Positions 17,603-26,572 of a stretch of DNA of 64,000 nucleotides are shown here, in pieces. This stretch comes from Micromonospora sp. CCTCC AA 2012012 (GTDB taxonomy: Bacteria; Actinomycetota; Actinomycetes; Mycobacteriales; Micromonosporaceae), in NCBI RefSeq assembly GCF_040499845.1, contig NZ_CP159342.1:3038001-3102000 (forward strand), written 5' to 3'. Numbering within the stretch: the stretch's first letter is position 1; every line of letters begins with the position of its first letter. Under the pieces are notes generated by a model. The model saw only the letters and a program-made list of their open reading frames with translations. It had not been told where the DNA came from and ran no database searches. Position numbers and translations under genes: made by a program.

Positions 17603-18350
17603 CAGCGGCTCCCAGGTAGGCGGTGATGACCCGCTCGTCGGCGCGGACCTGCTCGTACGCCCCCTCGACCAGGACCTTGCCGGCCTGGAGCACGGTGACG
17701 GTGTCGGCGAGCCGGCCGACGACGCTCATGTTGTGCTCGACCATCACCACGGTGCGGCCCCGCCGGACCGTGGAGATCAGGTCGACGGTGCGGTCGACGT
17801 CCTCCAGCCCCATCCCGGCGGTGGGCTCGTCGAGCAGCAGCACCTTCGGGTCCAGGGCGAGGGCGATGGCCAGCTCCAGGGCTCGCTTCCGCCCGTACGC
17901 CAGCGCCTCGGCGGGGGCCTCGGCCAGCTCGGCGAGGCCGACCATGGCGAGCAGCTCCTCGGCCCGCCCCCGGTAGCGGTGCATCAGCTTCGCCGAGCGC
18001 CAGAACCGCCAGCCCAGCCCGCTGGACGACTGCAACGCCAACTCGACGTGCTCGCGGGCGCCCAGCTGCGGGAAGAGACTGGTGATCTGGAACGAGCGGG
18101 CCACCCCGAGCCGGGCGACCCGCTCCGGGGGCAGGCCGGTGACGTCCCGACCGGCCAGCTCGATCCGCCCGGCGGTGGGCGGCAGGAAGCCGGTGAGCAG
18201 GTTGAACAGGGTGGTCTTGCCGGCGCCGTTCGGCCCGACGAGCGCGTGCACCGTCTCCGGGGCCACGTCCAGGTCGACGCCGTCGACCGCCCGGAAGCCC
18301 CGGAAGTCCCGGGTCAGCCCCCGGGCCGACAGGAGCGCTTGCCCGGCCAT
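17586..18350 (-). CDS. livG: ABC transporter ATP-binding protein LivG
   Basis: Partner ATPase of LivF. ATG at 18350 is chosen, with GGAGGAGG 5 nt upstream, giving 254 residues; the reading runs on to 18572 without support. Walker A GPNGAGKTTLFNLLTGF, Q-loop ARSFQITSLFP, Walker B VLLLDEPTAGMG, H-loop VVMVEHNMSVV. The usual LSGG signature is degenerate here: the matching place reads ALAYGRKRALELAIAL, a form often seen in LivG. First gene of the livG-F-K-H-M operon. Confidence 0.94.
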   Translation of the reverse strand: MAGQALLSARGLTRDFRGFRAVDGVDLDVAPETVHALVGPNGAGKTTLFNLLTGFLPPTAGRIELAGRDVTGLPPERVARLGVARSFQITSLFPQLGAREHVELALQSSSGLGWRFWRSAKLMHRYRGRAEELLAMVGLAELAEAPAEALAYGRKRALELAIALALDPKVLLLDEPTAGMGLEDVDRTVDLISTVRRGRTVVMVEHNMSVVGRLADTVTVLQAGKVLVEGAYEQVRADERVITAYLGAADAAHR

Positions 18351-18390
18351 CGCCACCTCCTCCGCAGGTCTCCATGCGACGACCGGGTCG

Positions 18391-18404
18391 GTGACCGTGG
18401 TCAC
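18391..18404. promoter_or_regulatory. Palindrome upstream of livG
   Basis: GTGACC-GT-GGTCAC, perfect 6-bp arms with a 2-nt spacer, 41 nt before the livG start. Position fits an operator for the liv operon. The regulator is unknown. Confidence 0.4.
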
Positions 18405-18478
18405 AGGGCCGTCGCGTGGGGGAAACCTACGGGGCGTCGTCCGAGTCGAGCCATGTCGATGCCCCACACATTCGCCCC

Positions 18479-18523
18479 GGGTCGGGCGGGCCCGTGCCCC
18501 ATAGGGACGGGCCCGCCGACCCC
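18479..18523. terminator. Hairpin between the monooxygenase gene and livG
   Basis: Arms at about 18479-18499 and 18504-18523 form a long GC stem with one or two bulged bases and a CATA loop, about 70 nt past the monooxygenase stop. It separates that gene from the liv operon on the same strand. Confidence 0.65.
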
Positions 18524-18591
18524 CGTTGACGGGCACCGGCACGAATCGGTGACCGCCGATCGGCGGGGACATGTGGGGACCCCACCGGCCC

Positions 18592-19791
18592 TCACCGGGC
18601 GGCGGCGTACTCCGGCAGGTCGAGGCCGTCGGCCTGGCTGAAGAAGAGCCGGGTGGTGAGCCGCCGCAGCGGGCGGGAGGTCATCGCCCGCATCGACGCG
18701 TCCCGCAGCCGGATGGCGGTGCGGCTGGCCGGCAGGAAGCCGGAGATCCCACCGCCGGGCAGCTCCTGACCCTTGCGGACGTGCGACCGCAGCACCGCCT
18801 CATAGCGCGCAAACGCCCGCGTGTGGTCGCCGCCCGCGGCGGCCAGCTCGCCCGCGAGGACGTACGCGCCCACCAGGGAGAGGCTGGTGCCCTGCCCGGT
18901 CAGCGGGGACGGGCACCACGCGGCGTCGCCGAGCAACGCCACCCGGCCGGCGCTCCACCGCTGCGCGTGCACCTGCCCGTACGCGTCGAAGTAGAAGTCC
19001 GGGGCGTCGGCCATGACGGCGAGCAGCTCCCCCGCCCGCCAACCGACGTCGGCGAAGCGCCCGGCGAGGAGACGGTGCTGGGCGGCCACGTCCCGCCGGT
19101 CGACGTCCAGCGGCGGCGAGACGAAGCTGAACAGGGCGCTGGTGCCGCCGGCGCGGGTGGGACGGGTGCCCACCACCCGACCGCCGGGCGCGTTGTGCAG
19201 CAGGAACCAGCCGTCGGTGTTCGGGTACGGCGTGGTGAAGTGCGCCAGGTACGCCCCGAGCGGCCGGACGTGGGCCGCCTCCGGTCCGAACGCCAGCGCC
19301 CGGGTCCGGGAGTGCATCCCGTCCGCCGCCACCACCAGGTCCACGGTGCGCGGGGCGGTGCGCGTGAAGGTGACCCGCACCCCGTCCCCGGTGTCGGTCA
19401 GCGTCTCGATCGAGTCGTCGAAGACGTACTCCACCTCGGCGCGGGTCTGTTCGTAGAGCAGCCGGGACAGGTCACCGCGCTCGATCTCGATCTCCGCGAC
19501 GATCCCCTCGCCGGCGAAGGCGTGCACCGGCATCCGGCAGGTCACCCCGCCCCGGGCGTCCACGTAGGCCATCCCCCGCTCGGTGACGCCCTCGGCGCGG
19601 ACCCGGGCGGTCAGCCCCATCCGGTCGAGCACCTGCCGGGCGGTGCCCCGGACGTCGACCGCCTGCCCGCCGGGGCGCGGGCCGGCGGCGCGCTCCACCA
19701 CGGTCGGGTGGAAGCCGTACCGGCGCAGCCAGAAGGCGAGGGCGGGGCCGGCGATGCCGGCACCGGAGATGAGCACGGTCCTGTCGGTCAC
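18592..19791 (-). CDS. FAD-dependent monooxygenase (aromatic hydroxylase type)
   Basis: Predicted class A flavoprotein monooxygenase using NAD(P)H and O2. GTG at 19791 (GGGAG upstream) gives 399 residues: Rossmann motif GAGIAGPALAFWLRRYG at about 8-24, the DG motif region VAADGMHSRTR near 155 and the GD motif GRVALLGDAAWCPSPLTGQGTS near 280-300. Such enzymes hydroxylate aromatics or antibiotics (TetX-like and tailoring enzymes); the substrate cannot be read from sequence. It is divergent from a GntR-TetR regulator, with shared control sequences between. Confidence 0.88.
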   Translation of the reverse strand: MTDRTVLISGAGIAGPALAFWLRRYGFHPTVVERAAGPRPGGQAVDVRGTARQVLDRMGLTARVRAEGVTERGMAYVDARGGVTCRMPVHAFAGEGIVAEIEIERGDLSRLLYEQTRAEVEYVFDDSIETLTDTGDGVRVTFTRTAPRTVDLVVAADGMHSRTRALAFGPEAAHVRPLGAYLAHFTTPYPNTDGWFLLHNAPGGRVVGTRPTRAGGTSALFSFVSPPLDVDRRDVAAQHRLLAGRFADVGWRAGELLAVMADAPDFYFDAYGQVHAQRWSAGRVALLGDAAWCPSPLTGQGTSLSLVGAYVLAGELAAAGGDHTRAFARYEAVLRSHVRKGQELPGGGISGFLPASRTAIRLRDASMRAMTSRPLRRLTTRLFFSQADGLDLPEYAAAR

Positions 19792-19910
19792 CGCGGCGCT
19801 CCCGTCGGTTGTGCGTACACCGTCAACCCGGCGGCTGCCGGGGACGGCGGAGGTGGTCCCCCCGTGCGCCGAACGGTAGGTGCGACACCGCCTCCGGTGA
19901 CGCCGACGAC

Positions 19911-19962
19911 CTAGTACGCTGCGCCGAACAGGGTCCCAGGCGACCGCTCGTACTAGTACGCT
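19911..19962. promoter_or_regulatory. Repeated palindromic operator between monooxygenase and its regulator
   Basis: CTAGTACGCT occurs at 19911-19920 and again at 19953-19962; the second lies in a perfect 12-bp palindrome CGTACTAGTACG (19949-19960). GT-N-AC symmetry is typical of GntR-family operators. A -10-like TACGCT (19957-19962) for the regulator overlaps it, so autoregulation and control of the monooxygenase are plausible. Confidence 0.6.
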
Positions 19963-19981
19963 CCGCGCCGGAGGTGTCGCG

Positions 19982-20950
19982 ATGTCCCAGCGTGGGCCGG
20001 GCGGGGAGCCGCCGTACCGCCGGATCGCCGCCCAGATCCGCCGCCGCATCGAACTGGGCGAGCTGCGGCCCGGCGACCGGGTGCCCTCGGCCCGTCAGCT
20101 CACCCGCGAGCACGGGATCGCCATCGCCACCGCCACCAGGGTCCTCGCCCTGCTGCGTACCGAGGGATGGGTGCTGACCCGGCCGGGCGCGGGCACCGTC
20201 GTCGCTCCCGGTCCGGCGGCACCGCCCCGGTCCCGACGCGGCGGCGACCGCGCCGAGCCGGAGCTGAGCCGGGAGCGGGTGGTGCGTACCGCGATCGCCC
20301 TCGCGGACGCGGGCGGCCTGGCGGCGGTGTCGATGCGGCAGATCGCCGCCGAGCTGGACGTGGCCACCATGTCCCTCTACCGGCACGTGCGCGGCCGGGA
20401 CGAGCTGATCCTGGCGATGGCCGACGCGGCGCTGGGCGACGCGCCGCTGCCCGCCGGTCGGCCGGCCGGCTGGCGGGCCCGGCTGGAGCTGCTGGCCCGG
20501 GCGCAGTGGGCGACCTACCGGCGGCACCGGTGGCTGCCGCACGTCATCTCGATCGCCCGCCCGCAGCTGATCCGGCACGGCATGGCGCACACCGAGTGGG
20601 CGTTGCGGGCCACCGGCGGCCTGCGCCTGGACCGGCAGGTGCGCTGGCACATGGCGGTCACCCTGATCGCGTACGTCCGCGGGATCGCCACCAACCTGGA
20701 GATGCGGGCGCAGGCCGAGCAGGACACCGGCCTCACCGACGACCAGTGGGTGGATCGCCAGGTGGGCACGTTCCAGCAGCTGATGGCGGCGGGCGGCTTC
20801 GCCACCATGGCCACGCTGACCGCCGAGGGCGACGTGGAACTCGACCTGGACAGTGTCTTCGAGTTCGGCCTGCACCGGCTCCTCGACGGCTACGCCGCGC
20901 AGATCGCGGCAGCCGCCGGGCCGACCGGCGGGATCAGTCCGGGAAGGTGA
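19982..20950 (+). CDS. Chimeric GntR-TetR transcriptional regulator
   Basis: 322 residues with two DNA-binding domains. Residues 10-75 are a GntR winged helix (PPYRRIAAQIRRRIELGELRPGDRVPSARQL). Residues about 95-140 are a TetR helix-turn-helix (AVSMRQIAAELDVATMSLYRHVRGRDELILAM), followed by a TetR ligand-binding domain. The ATG has GGAGG 8 nt upstream. Such fusions occur in actinobacteria. Divergent from the monooxygenase, which it probably represses in response to a small hydrophobic ligand. Its 3' end overlaps the convergent alcohol dehydrogenase by 17 nt. Confidence 0.88.
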   Translation: MSQRGPGGEPPYRRIAAQIRRRIELGELRPGDRVPSARQLTREHGIAIATATRVLALLRTEGWVLTRPGAGTVVAPGPAAPPRSRRGGDRAEPELSRERVVRTAIALADAGGLAAVSMRQIAAELDVATMSLYRHVRGRDELILAMADAALGDAPLPAGRPAGWRARLELLARAQWATYRRHRWLPHVISIARPQLIRHGMAHTEWALRATGGLRLDRQVRWHMAVTLIAYVRGIATNLEMRAQAEQDTGLTDDQWVDRQVGTFQQLMAAGGFATMATLTAEGDVELDLDSVFEFGLHRLLDGYAAQIAAAAGPTGGISPGR

Positions 20951-22010
20951 CCACCCAACGGGCGCCCTCGCCCCGGGCCAGCCGGTCGAACGCGGCGGGC
21001 GCCTCGTCGAGCCCGAGCGTGCCGCTGACCAGCGGGCGCAGGTCGAGCGTGCCGGCGTCGACCGACCGGGCCAGCTCGGGCACCTCCCGGTCCGGGTCGG
21101 CCGAGCCGTACACCGAGGAGCGCAGCGTGCGGGCGGAGTGGAAGATGTCCAGCGCGGCGAGGCTGACCAGGTCGTCCTTTCCCCCCATGCCGACCACGGT
21201 GACCGCTCCCCCACGTCGGGTGATCCGCCAGGCGGCCCGGATGGTCGCGGACCGGCCGACGCACTCGAAGGCGTGGTCGACACCCCGCCCCTCGGTGCGC
21301 GCCCGCACCTGCTTCGACAACTGGTCGTCGGAGCGGAGGAAGTCGGTCGCGCCGGCCGCCAGGGCCAGCTCCCGCTTCGCCTCGGCGACGTCGACCGCAA
21401 GGATCGGCGTGGCGCCGGCGGCCCGGGCGGCGGTGAGCACCGCGAGGCCGACCCCGCCGAGGCCGATCACCGCGACCGACTCGCCGGCGGCCACCCGGGC
21501 GGTGTTACGGACCGCGCCGGTGCCGGTGAGCACCGCGCAGCCGAGCAGGGCCGCCTGCTCGGGCGGCAGCCCGGCGGGGACGGGCACGGCGGCGTGCGCC
21601 GGGACCACCACCTCCTCGGCGAGCGCCCCCAGACCGAGGGTGACGTGCAACGGGGTGCCGTCGGCGGTCTCGCCCCGGGCAACGGCCGGCGCGGCGTTGG
21701 CGACGCAGAGCCACGGCTCGTCGTGCCGGCAGAACCAGCAGGACCGGCAGGCGGGCGCCCAGTTGAGCACCACCGGCGTGCCGACCTCCGGCGTGGCACC
21801 GGGGCCGGCCTCGACGACCACCCCGGTGGCCTCGTGCCCGAGCACCAGCGGGTACGCGGGCGCGAGCGTGCCGTCCACCATGGACAGGTCGGAGTGGCAG
21901 ATGCCGGCGGCGCGGATCCGGATCCGCAGCTCGCCGGGCCCGGGCGCGGGCAGCCGGACCTGTTCGACCCGCAGCGGCGCGCCCGGGCCACGGGACACCA
22001 GCGCCCTCAT
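20934..22010 (-). CDS. Zinc-dependent alcohol dehydrogenase
   Basis: NAD-dependent medium-chain dehydrogenase, 358 residues. Catalytic zinc ligands in GICHSDLSM and GHEATG, and the structural zinc site with four Cys in CRSCWFCRHDEPWLC. Cofactor motif VIGLGGVGLAVL near residue 180. The class resembles aryl-alcohol or mycothiol-type dehydrogenases. ATG at 22010 overlaps the aldehyde dehydrogenase stop (ATGA), so the pair is an operon that could take an alcohol to an acid. Confidence 0.9.
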   Translation of the reverse strand: MRALVSRGPGAPLRVEQVRLPAPGPGELRIRIRAAGICHSDLSMVDGTLAPAYPLVLGHEATGVVVEAGPGATPEVGTPVVLNWAPACRSCWFCRHDEPWLCVANAAPAVARGETADGTPLHVTLGLGALAEEVVVPAHAAVPVPAGLPPEQAALLGCAVLTGTGAVRNTARVAAGESVAVIGLGGVGLAVLTAARAAGATPILAVDVAEAKRELALAAGATDFLRSDDQLSKQVRARTEGRGVDHAFECVGRSATIRAAWRITRRGGAVTVVGMGGKDDLVSLAALDIFHSARTLRSSVYGSADPDREVPELARSVDAGTLDLRPLVSGTLGLDEAPAAFDRLARGEGARWVVTFPD

Positions 22011-23449
22011 CGCTGGATCGCCTTGACCTCGGTGAACTCCTCGACGCCGTGGTGGCCCAGTTCGCGGCCGAGGCCGGACTGCCGGTAGCCGCCGAACGGC
22101 GCGAGCGGGTTGAACGCCCCGCCGTTGACGTCCACCTGACCGGTCCGCAGCCGGCGGGCGACGGCCAGGGCCTGCTCCTCGTCGGCGGACCAGACCGCGC
22201 CGGCGAGTCCGTAGCGGGAGTTGTTGGCGATGGCGACCGCCTCGTCGGTGTCGGTGAACGGGATGACGGCGAGCACCGGGCCGAAGACCTCCTCCTGGGC
22301 GAGCGCGCTGTCCGGGTGCACGTCGGCCAGGACGGTGGGCGCGACGTAGTGCCCGCGTGGCGGCAGCGGCGCGGCGGGGCCGCCCGTGACGAGCCGCGCC
22401 CCGTCGGCCAGGGCCCGGTCGACGTGCCCGCGCACCCGCTCGGCCTGGGCGGCGGAGACCAGCGGGCCGAGCCGGGTCGCCGGGTCGAACGGGTCCCCCA
22501 CGGTGTACGCCCCGGCGGCCGCGGCCGCCAGGTCGAGCGCCTCGGCGTACCGGTCCCGGTGCACCAGCATCCGGGTCCAGGCCGTGCAGGTCTGCCCGGA
22601 GTTGAGGAAGGCGTTGCCCACCCCCACCTTGACGGCGGTGGCGAGGTCGGCGTCGGCGAGGATCAGGTTGGCCGACTTGCCGCCGAGTTCGAGGGCGACC
22701 CGGGCGATCCGGTCGGCGGCGAGGTGGGCGATCCGGCGGCCGGTGGCGGTGGAGCCGGTGAACGAGACGAGGTCGACGTCCGGGTGGGCGGCGAGCGCCT
22801 CGCCCACCACCGGCCCGGTCCCGGGCACCAGGTTGACCACGCCGGCCGGCAGCCCCGCCTCGGTGATCGCGTCGAAGAGCAGGTACGCCGTCAGCGGGGT
22901 CAGCTCGCTGGGCTTGAGCACCACCGTGCAGCCCGCTGCGAGGGCGGGGGCGACCTTGGCCACCACCTGGTGCAGCGGATAGTTCCACGGGGTGATCGCC
23001 CCGACCACACCGACCGGTTCGCGGACCACCAGCGAGTTGCCGACCGTCTCCTCGGCGGGTGGCCGGGCGGCCAGCTCCACCATCGTGCGGAGCACGGTCA
23101 GCGGCAGGCCGGCCTGTACCCGGGTGGCGAGCTTGAGCGGGGTGCCCAGCTCCAGCGCGACGGTCCGGGCGATCTGGTCGGTCCGGGCGGCGAGGGCGGT
23201 GTGCAGCCGGTCGAGGTGGGCGGCGCGCTCGGCCGGGTCGGTGGCGGCCCAGCCGGCGAAGGCGTCCCGGGCGGCGGCGACGGCTCGGTCGACGTCGGCC
23301 GGGGCGCCGGCCGGGACCTGCCCGACGATGTCGCCGGTCGCCGGGTTCTCGACCGGGATCGTCTCCCCCTCGGCGGGGTCGGCCCAGGCACCGGCGATGT
23401 GCAGGTGGCGGCGGACCAGGAGGGCGGGGGGCGCGGCGGCGAGGTCCAT
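22007..23449 (-). CDS. NAD(P)-dependent aldehyde dehydrogenase
   Basis: 480 residues, normal for the family. Start ATG 23449 chosen; upstream in-frame sequence to 23593 lacks family similarity. Visible catalytic residues: Asn in TPWNYPLH (about 156), Glu254 in LELGGKSAN and Cys288 in NSGQTCTAW; cofactor-binding FTGSTATGRRI near 230. Oxidises an aldehyde to the acid. It sits between a TetR gene (46 nt upstream) and the alcohol dehydrogenase that overlaps it. Confidence 0.93.
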   Translation of the reverse strand: MDLAAAPPALLVRRHLHIAGAWADPAEGETIPVENPATGDIVGQVPAGAPADVDRAVAAARDAFAGWAATDPAERAAHLDRLHTALAARTDQIARTVALELGTPLKLATRVQAGLPLTVLRTMVELAARPPAEETVGNSLVVREPVGVVGAITPWNYPLHQVVAKVAPALAAGCTVVLKPSELTPLTAYLLFDAITEAGLPAGVVNLVPGTGPVVGEALAAHPDVDLVSFTGSTATGRRIAHLAADRIARVALELGGKSANLILADADLATAVKVGVGNAFLNSGQTCTAWTRMLVHRDRYAEALDLAAAAAGAYTVGDPFDPATRLGPLVSAAQAERVRGHVDRALADGARLVTGGPAAPLPPRGHYVAPTVLADVHPDSALAQEEVFGPVLAVIPFTDTDEAVAIANNSRYGLAGAVWSADEEQALAVARRLRTGQVDVNGGAFNPLAPFGGYRQSGLGRELGHHGVEEFTEVKAIQR

Positions 23450-23495
23450 GTCGTCCTTCGGGGGAGGCCGGAAACCAGCACGGGAAGTTTCGACG

Positions 23496-24152
23496 CTACT
23501 CCGCACGGTCCGCCGGCTCCAGCGGGCCGACGCTGCGGTCGTACTCGGCGGCCAGGCCGTGCAGTAGCGCGTCCAGGCCGAGGGCGAAGGCACCCTCGTC
23601 GACCGAGCGCTGGTGCCCGGCGAGCCGGTGCGCCTGGGTCAGGTGCGGATAGTGGGCGGCGTAGAGCTCCGGGTCCTCGACGAAGCCGCGGGCGAACGAG
23701 CCGAGCGCCGACCCGGCGACGAAGTAGCGCAGCGCCGCGCCGATGTGGGTGGCCCGGGCCGGCGGCCAGCCGGCCCGGACCAGACCGCCGTAGACGGCGT
23801 CGGCCATGGCCAGGGCGGCCGGCCGCCGGCCCGGCCCCTGCGCCAGGTGGGGCACGATGTTCGGGTGCGCGCGCAGCGCCCGCCGGTAGGACAGCGCCCA
23901 CCGGCGCAGCGCCTCCCGCCAGTCCCGGGTGGCGAAGGCCGAGGTGTCGACGGTCGCGGTGACGCTGTCGGCGACGGCGTCGAGGAGGTCCTGCTTGGTG
24001 GCGAAGTAGTGGTACAGCGACGGCCCCTGCACGCCCAGTTCGGCGGCGAGCCGGCGGGTGGAGAGCGCGGTCAGCCCCTCGGCGTCGATGACCGCCCGGG
24101 CGGTGTCGACGATCCGCTGCCGGTCCAGCAGCGGCTGACGGGGTCGGGGCAC
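23496..24152 (-). CDS. TetR-family regulator
   Basis: 218 residues from GTG 24152, which has GAGGAG 6-7 nt upstream (VPRPRQPLLDRQRIV). Helix-turn-helix ALSTRRLAAELGVQGPSLYHYFATKQDLLDAV near residues 28-60, then a ligand-binding domain of the TetR C-terminal type seen in tetracycline-repressor relatives. First gene of a possible TetR-aldehyde dehydrogenase-alcohol dehydrogenase operon and divergent from the acyl-CoA dehydrogenase. A near-perfect palindrome lies between. Confidence 0.88.
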   Translation of the reverse strand: MPRPRQPLLDRQRIVDTARAVIDAEGLTALSTRRLAAELGVQGPSLYHYFATKQDLLDAVADSVTATVDTSAFATRDWREALRRWALSYRRALRAHPNIVPHLAQGPGRRPAALAMADAVYGGLVRAGWPPARATHIGAALRYFVAGSALGSFARGFVEDPELYAAHYPHLTQAHRLAGHQRSVDEGAFALGLDALLHGLAAEYDRSVGPLEPADRAE

Positions 24153-24170
24153 GTGGTCTCCTCGGAGGTC

Positions 24171-24200
24171 TTTACGCGACAAAACTTGCGCCGCTAGTTT
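24171..24200 (+). promoter_or_regulatory. Promoter and operator of the acyl-CoA dehydrogenase gene
   Basis: TTTACG (24171-24176), 18 nt, TAGTTT (24195-24200) forms a plausible promoter. A 19-bp palindrome, AAACTtGCG-C-CGCtAGTTT (24182-24200, one T-T mismatch per half), fills the spacer and -10. The TetR gene starts 30 nt away on the other strand. Confidence 0.6.
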
Positions 24201-24238
24201 AGGGCGCGACGGCGACGCAGCCCCGGGAGGGAACCACC

Positions 24239-25411
24239 ATGGATTTCGCACCCACCGACGAGCAGCGTGCGGTCCGGGACACCGTCCGCGCCTTCATCGC
24301 CCGCGAGGTGATGCCGCTGGAGCAGGAGGCGCTGCGCCGCGAGCGCGCCCACCGGCCCGGGCTGGAGCGTTCCGAGCTGCGCGAACTCCAGCTCAAGGCG
24401 CGGAAGTTCGGCTTCTGGGGCCTCGCCACCCCCGAGGAGTACGGCGGGATGGACCTGCCCGCCGTCACCCAGTCGCTGGTCTGGACCGAACTGGGCCGGA
24501 CCTTCCTGCCGTTCCGCTTCGGCGGCGAGGCCGACAACATCCTCTTCCGCGCCACCCCGGAGCAGCAGCGGGAGTTCCTGCTCCCCACCATCGAGGGCGA
24601 GCGGATCTCCTGCTTCGCGATCACCGAACCGGGCGCCGGTTCGGACGCGGCGAACATCCGGCTGCGCGCCCGCCGCGACGGCGACGACTGGGTGCTCGAC
24701 GGCGAGAAGACCTTCATCACGAACGGCAACGACGCCGACTTCGCCATCGTGGTGGCGGTGACCGACCCGGAGAAGGGCGCCCGCCACGGCGGCGCGACGG
24801 CGTTCCTGGTGGACCGGGCGATGGGCTGGCGGTCCGAGTTCATCCAGACCATGGGCGAGGGCGGGCCGGCGTCGCTGATCTTCGACGGCGTACGGGTGCC
24901 GCACCGCAACATCCTCGGCGAGGTCGGCCAGGGCTTCGCGCTCGGCATGGAGTGGATCGGCAAGGGCCGCTACACCATCCCGTCGCACGCCCTGGGCATC
25001 GCCGAACGGGCCCTGCAGATGGCGATCGACCAGGCCAACACCCGGGAGACGTTCGGCGCCAAGATCGGCACCAACCAGGCGATCCAGTGGATGATCGCCG
25101 ACTCCGAGGTCGAGCTGGAGGCCGCGCGCTGGCTGGTGCTGCGCTCCGCGTGGACGGTCGACCAGGGCCTGGACGCGCGGCACGCCTCGTCGATCGGCAA
25201 GCTCTACGGCGCCGGCATGGTCAACCGGGTGGTGGACCGGGTGCTCCAGATCCACGGCGGCATGGGCTACACCCGGGAGCTGCCGATCGAGCGCTGGTAC
25301 CGGCAGGTCCGCCTCTATCGGATCTTCGAGGGCACCGACGAGATGCAGCGGCTGATCATCTCCCGTGACCTGCTGCGCGGCTACACGAAGATCGGCGGCC
25401 ACCTGGCCTGA
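24239..25411 (+). CDS. Acyl-CoA dehydrogenase
   Basis: FAD enzyme that introduces a 2,3 double bond into acyl-CoA. 390 residues, start ATG 24239 with GGGAGGG 7 nt upstream. Family motifs: [20 protein letters not shown] (about 123-142), [13 protein letters not shown], and the C-terminal [18 protein letters not shown] and [12 protein letters not shown], the latter with the expected catalytic-region Glu. A single gene away from other beta-oxidation genes; divergent TetR control suggests induction by a specific acyl substrate. Confidence 0.94.
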   Translation: MDFAPTDEQRAVRDTVRAFIAREVMPLEQEALRRERAHRPGLERSELRELQLKARKFGFWGLATPEEYGGMDLPAVTQSLVWTELGRTFLPFRFGGEADNILFRATPEQQREFLLPTIEGERISCFAITEPGAGSDAANIRLRARRDGDDWVLDGEKTFITNGNDADFAIVVAVTDPEKGARHGGATAFLVDRAMGWRSEFIQTMGEGGPASLIFDGVRVPHRNILGEVGQGFALGMEWIGKGRYTIPSHALGIAERALQMAIDQANTRETFGAKIGTNQAIQWMIADSEVELEAARWLVLRSAWTVDQGLDARHASSIGKLYGAGMVNRVVDRVLQIHGGMGYTRELPIERWYRQVRLYRIFEGTDEMQRLIISRDLLRGYTKIGGHLA

Positions 25412-25422
25412 GCCGGGTGGTT

Positions 25423-25446
25423 CCCGCCCCCGACCCCGGGGGCGGG
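25423..25446. terminator. Bidirectional terminator between convergent genes
   Basis: A perfect 10-bp GC stem (25423-25432 with 25437-25446) and 4-nt loop, between the acyl-CoA dehydrogenase stop and the convergent aminotransferase stop. Confidence 0.75.
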
Positions 25447-25457
25447 CACCGGTCCGC

Positions 25458-26495
25458 TCAGCCGGCCAGGGCGTCCAGCGCCAGGTCGACGTCCTGCTCG
25501 GTGGTGTAGAGGTGGAAGGCGGCCCGGACCCGGCCGGCGCGGACCGCCGCCCGGACCCCGGCCCGGGCCAGCTTCTCCTGCGCGGCGGGCACCTCGACCG
25601 ACACGATCGCGCTGTCGCCGGGCGGCCGGCCGAGCCCGGCGAGGAACCGGTTGGCCAGCGCCACGTCGTGGTCCCGGACCGCCGGCAGCCCGATCTCCGC
25701 CAGCAGTTCCAGGGCCGGCGCCGCCCCGACGTAGGAGAACCAGGCCGGGGAGGTGTCGAAGCGGCGGGCGTCGTCGGCCAGCCGCAGCGGCGGGCCGTAG
25801 TAGGAGGCGTACGGGTCGGCGCCGGCGTACCAGCACGCGGCGTCGGGGCGCAGCCGGTCGCGCAGCGCCGGGGCCAGGTAGGCGAAGGCGGTGCCGCGCG
25901 GCCCCATCAGCCACTTGTAGCCCGACACCACCACCGCGTCGGCCAGCCCGGCGTCGAAGGGCAGCCAGCCAGCCGCCTGGGTGGCGTCCACCGCGACGAG
26001 GGCGTCGTGCGCGCGGGCCGCCGCGACGATCTTCTCGTACGGGGCGACGGCGCCGTCGGCGGACTGCACCAGACTGAACGCGACCAGGTCGGTGCCGGCG
26101 TCGATCGCGTCGACCAGCCCCGCCAGCGGCACCGTACGCACCCGCACCCCCCGCTCCTGCTGCACCAGCCACGGGAACAGGTTGGAGGTGAACTCCACCT
26201 CCGGCACCACCACCGTGGCGCCCGGCGGCAGCGCGGCGGCCACCGGGGCGAGCAGCTGGGACGACGTGCTGCCGACCGCCACGTCCGCCGGGGCCACCCC
26301 GACCAGACCGGCGAAGGCCACCCGGGCCCGGCCGGCCGCCTCCGACCAGCCCTCCCAGGACATCCGTCCCACCCGCCAGCCCGCGAGCGCCTCCTGCAGG
26401 GCCGCCCACGCCGGTTCGGGCGGCAGACCGTAGGTGGCGGTGTTGAGCCAGCCCGGCTCGGGCTGCCACAGCTTCTGCGCCTGCTCCAGTTCCAT
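25458..26495 (-). CDS. Class V aminotransferase-fold PLP enzyme
   Basis: 345 residues of the aminotransferase class V (NifS/isopenicillin epimerase-like) fold. The Schiff-base lysine is in [18 protein letters not shown] near residue 195; [14 protein letters not shown] supplies the Asp that contacts the pyridine nitrogen; VGSTSSQLL binds the phosphate. No clear persulfide Cys loop, so a cysteine desulfurase role is less likely. Substrate unknown. It lies downstream of dnaE on the same strand with a 77-nt gap. Confidence 0.85.
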   Translation of the reverse strand: MELEQAQKLWQPEPGWLNTATYGLPPEPAWAALQEALAGWRVGRMSWEGWSEAAGRARVAFAGLVGVAPADVAVGSTSSQLLAPVAAALPPGATVVVPEVEFTSNLFPWLVQQERGVRVRTVPLAGLVDAIDAGTDLVAFSLVQSADGAVAPYEKIVAAARAHDALVAVDATQAAGWLPFDAGLADAVVVSGYKWLMGPRGTAFAYLAPALRDRLRPDAACWYAGADPYASYYGPPLRLADDARRFDTSPAWFSYVGAAPALELLAEIGLPAVRDHDVALANRFLAGLGRPPGDSAIVSVEVPAAQEKLARAGVRAAVRAGRVRAAFHLYTTEQDVDLALDALAG

Positions 26496-26572
26496 GCCCT
26501 GACGCTAGCGACGCCCGGACCGCCGGGGTCAGCGCCAATCAGCCGGTGGTGGCCTTCGCGCCGCGGCGGCCG

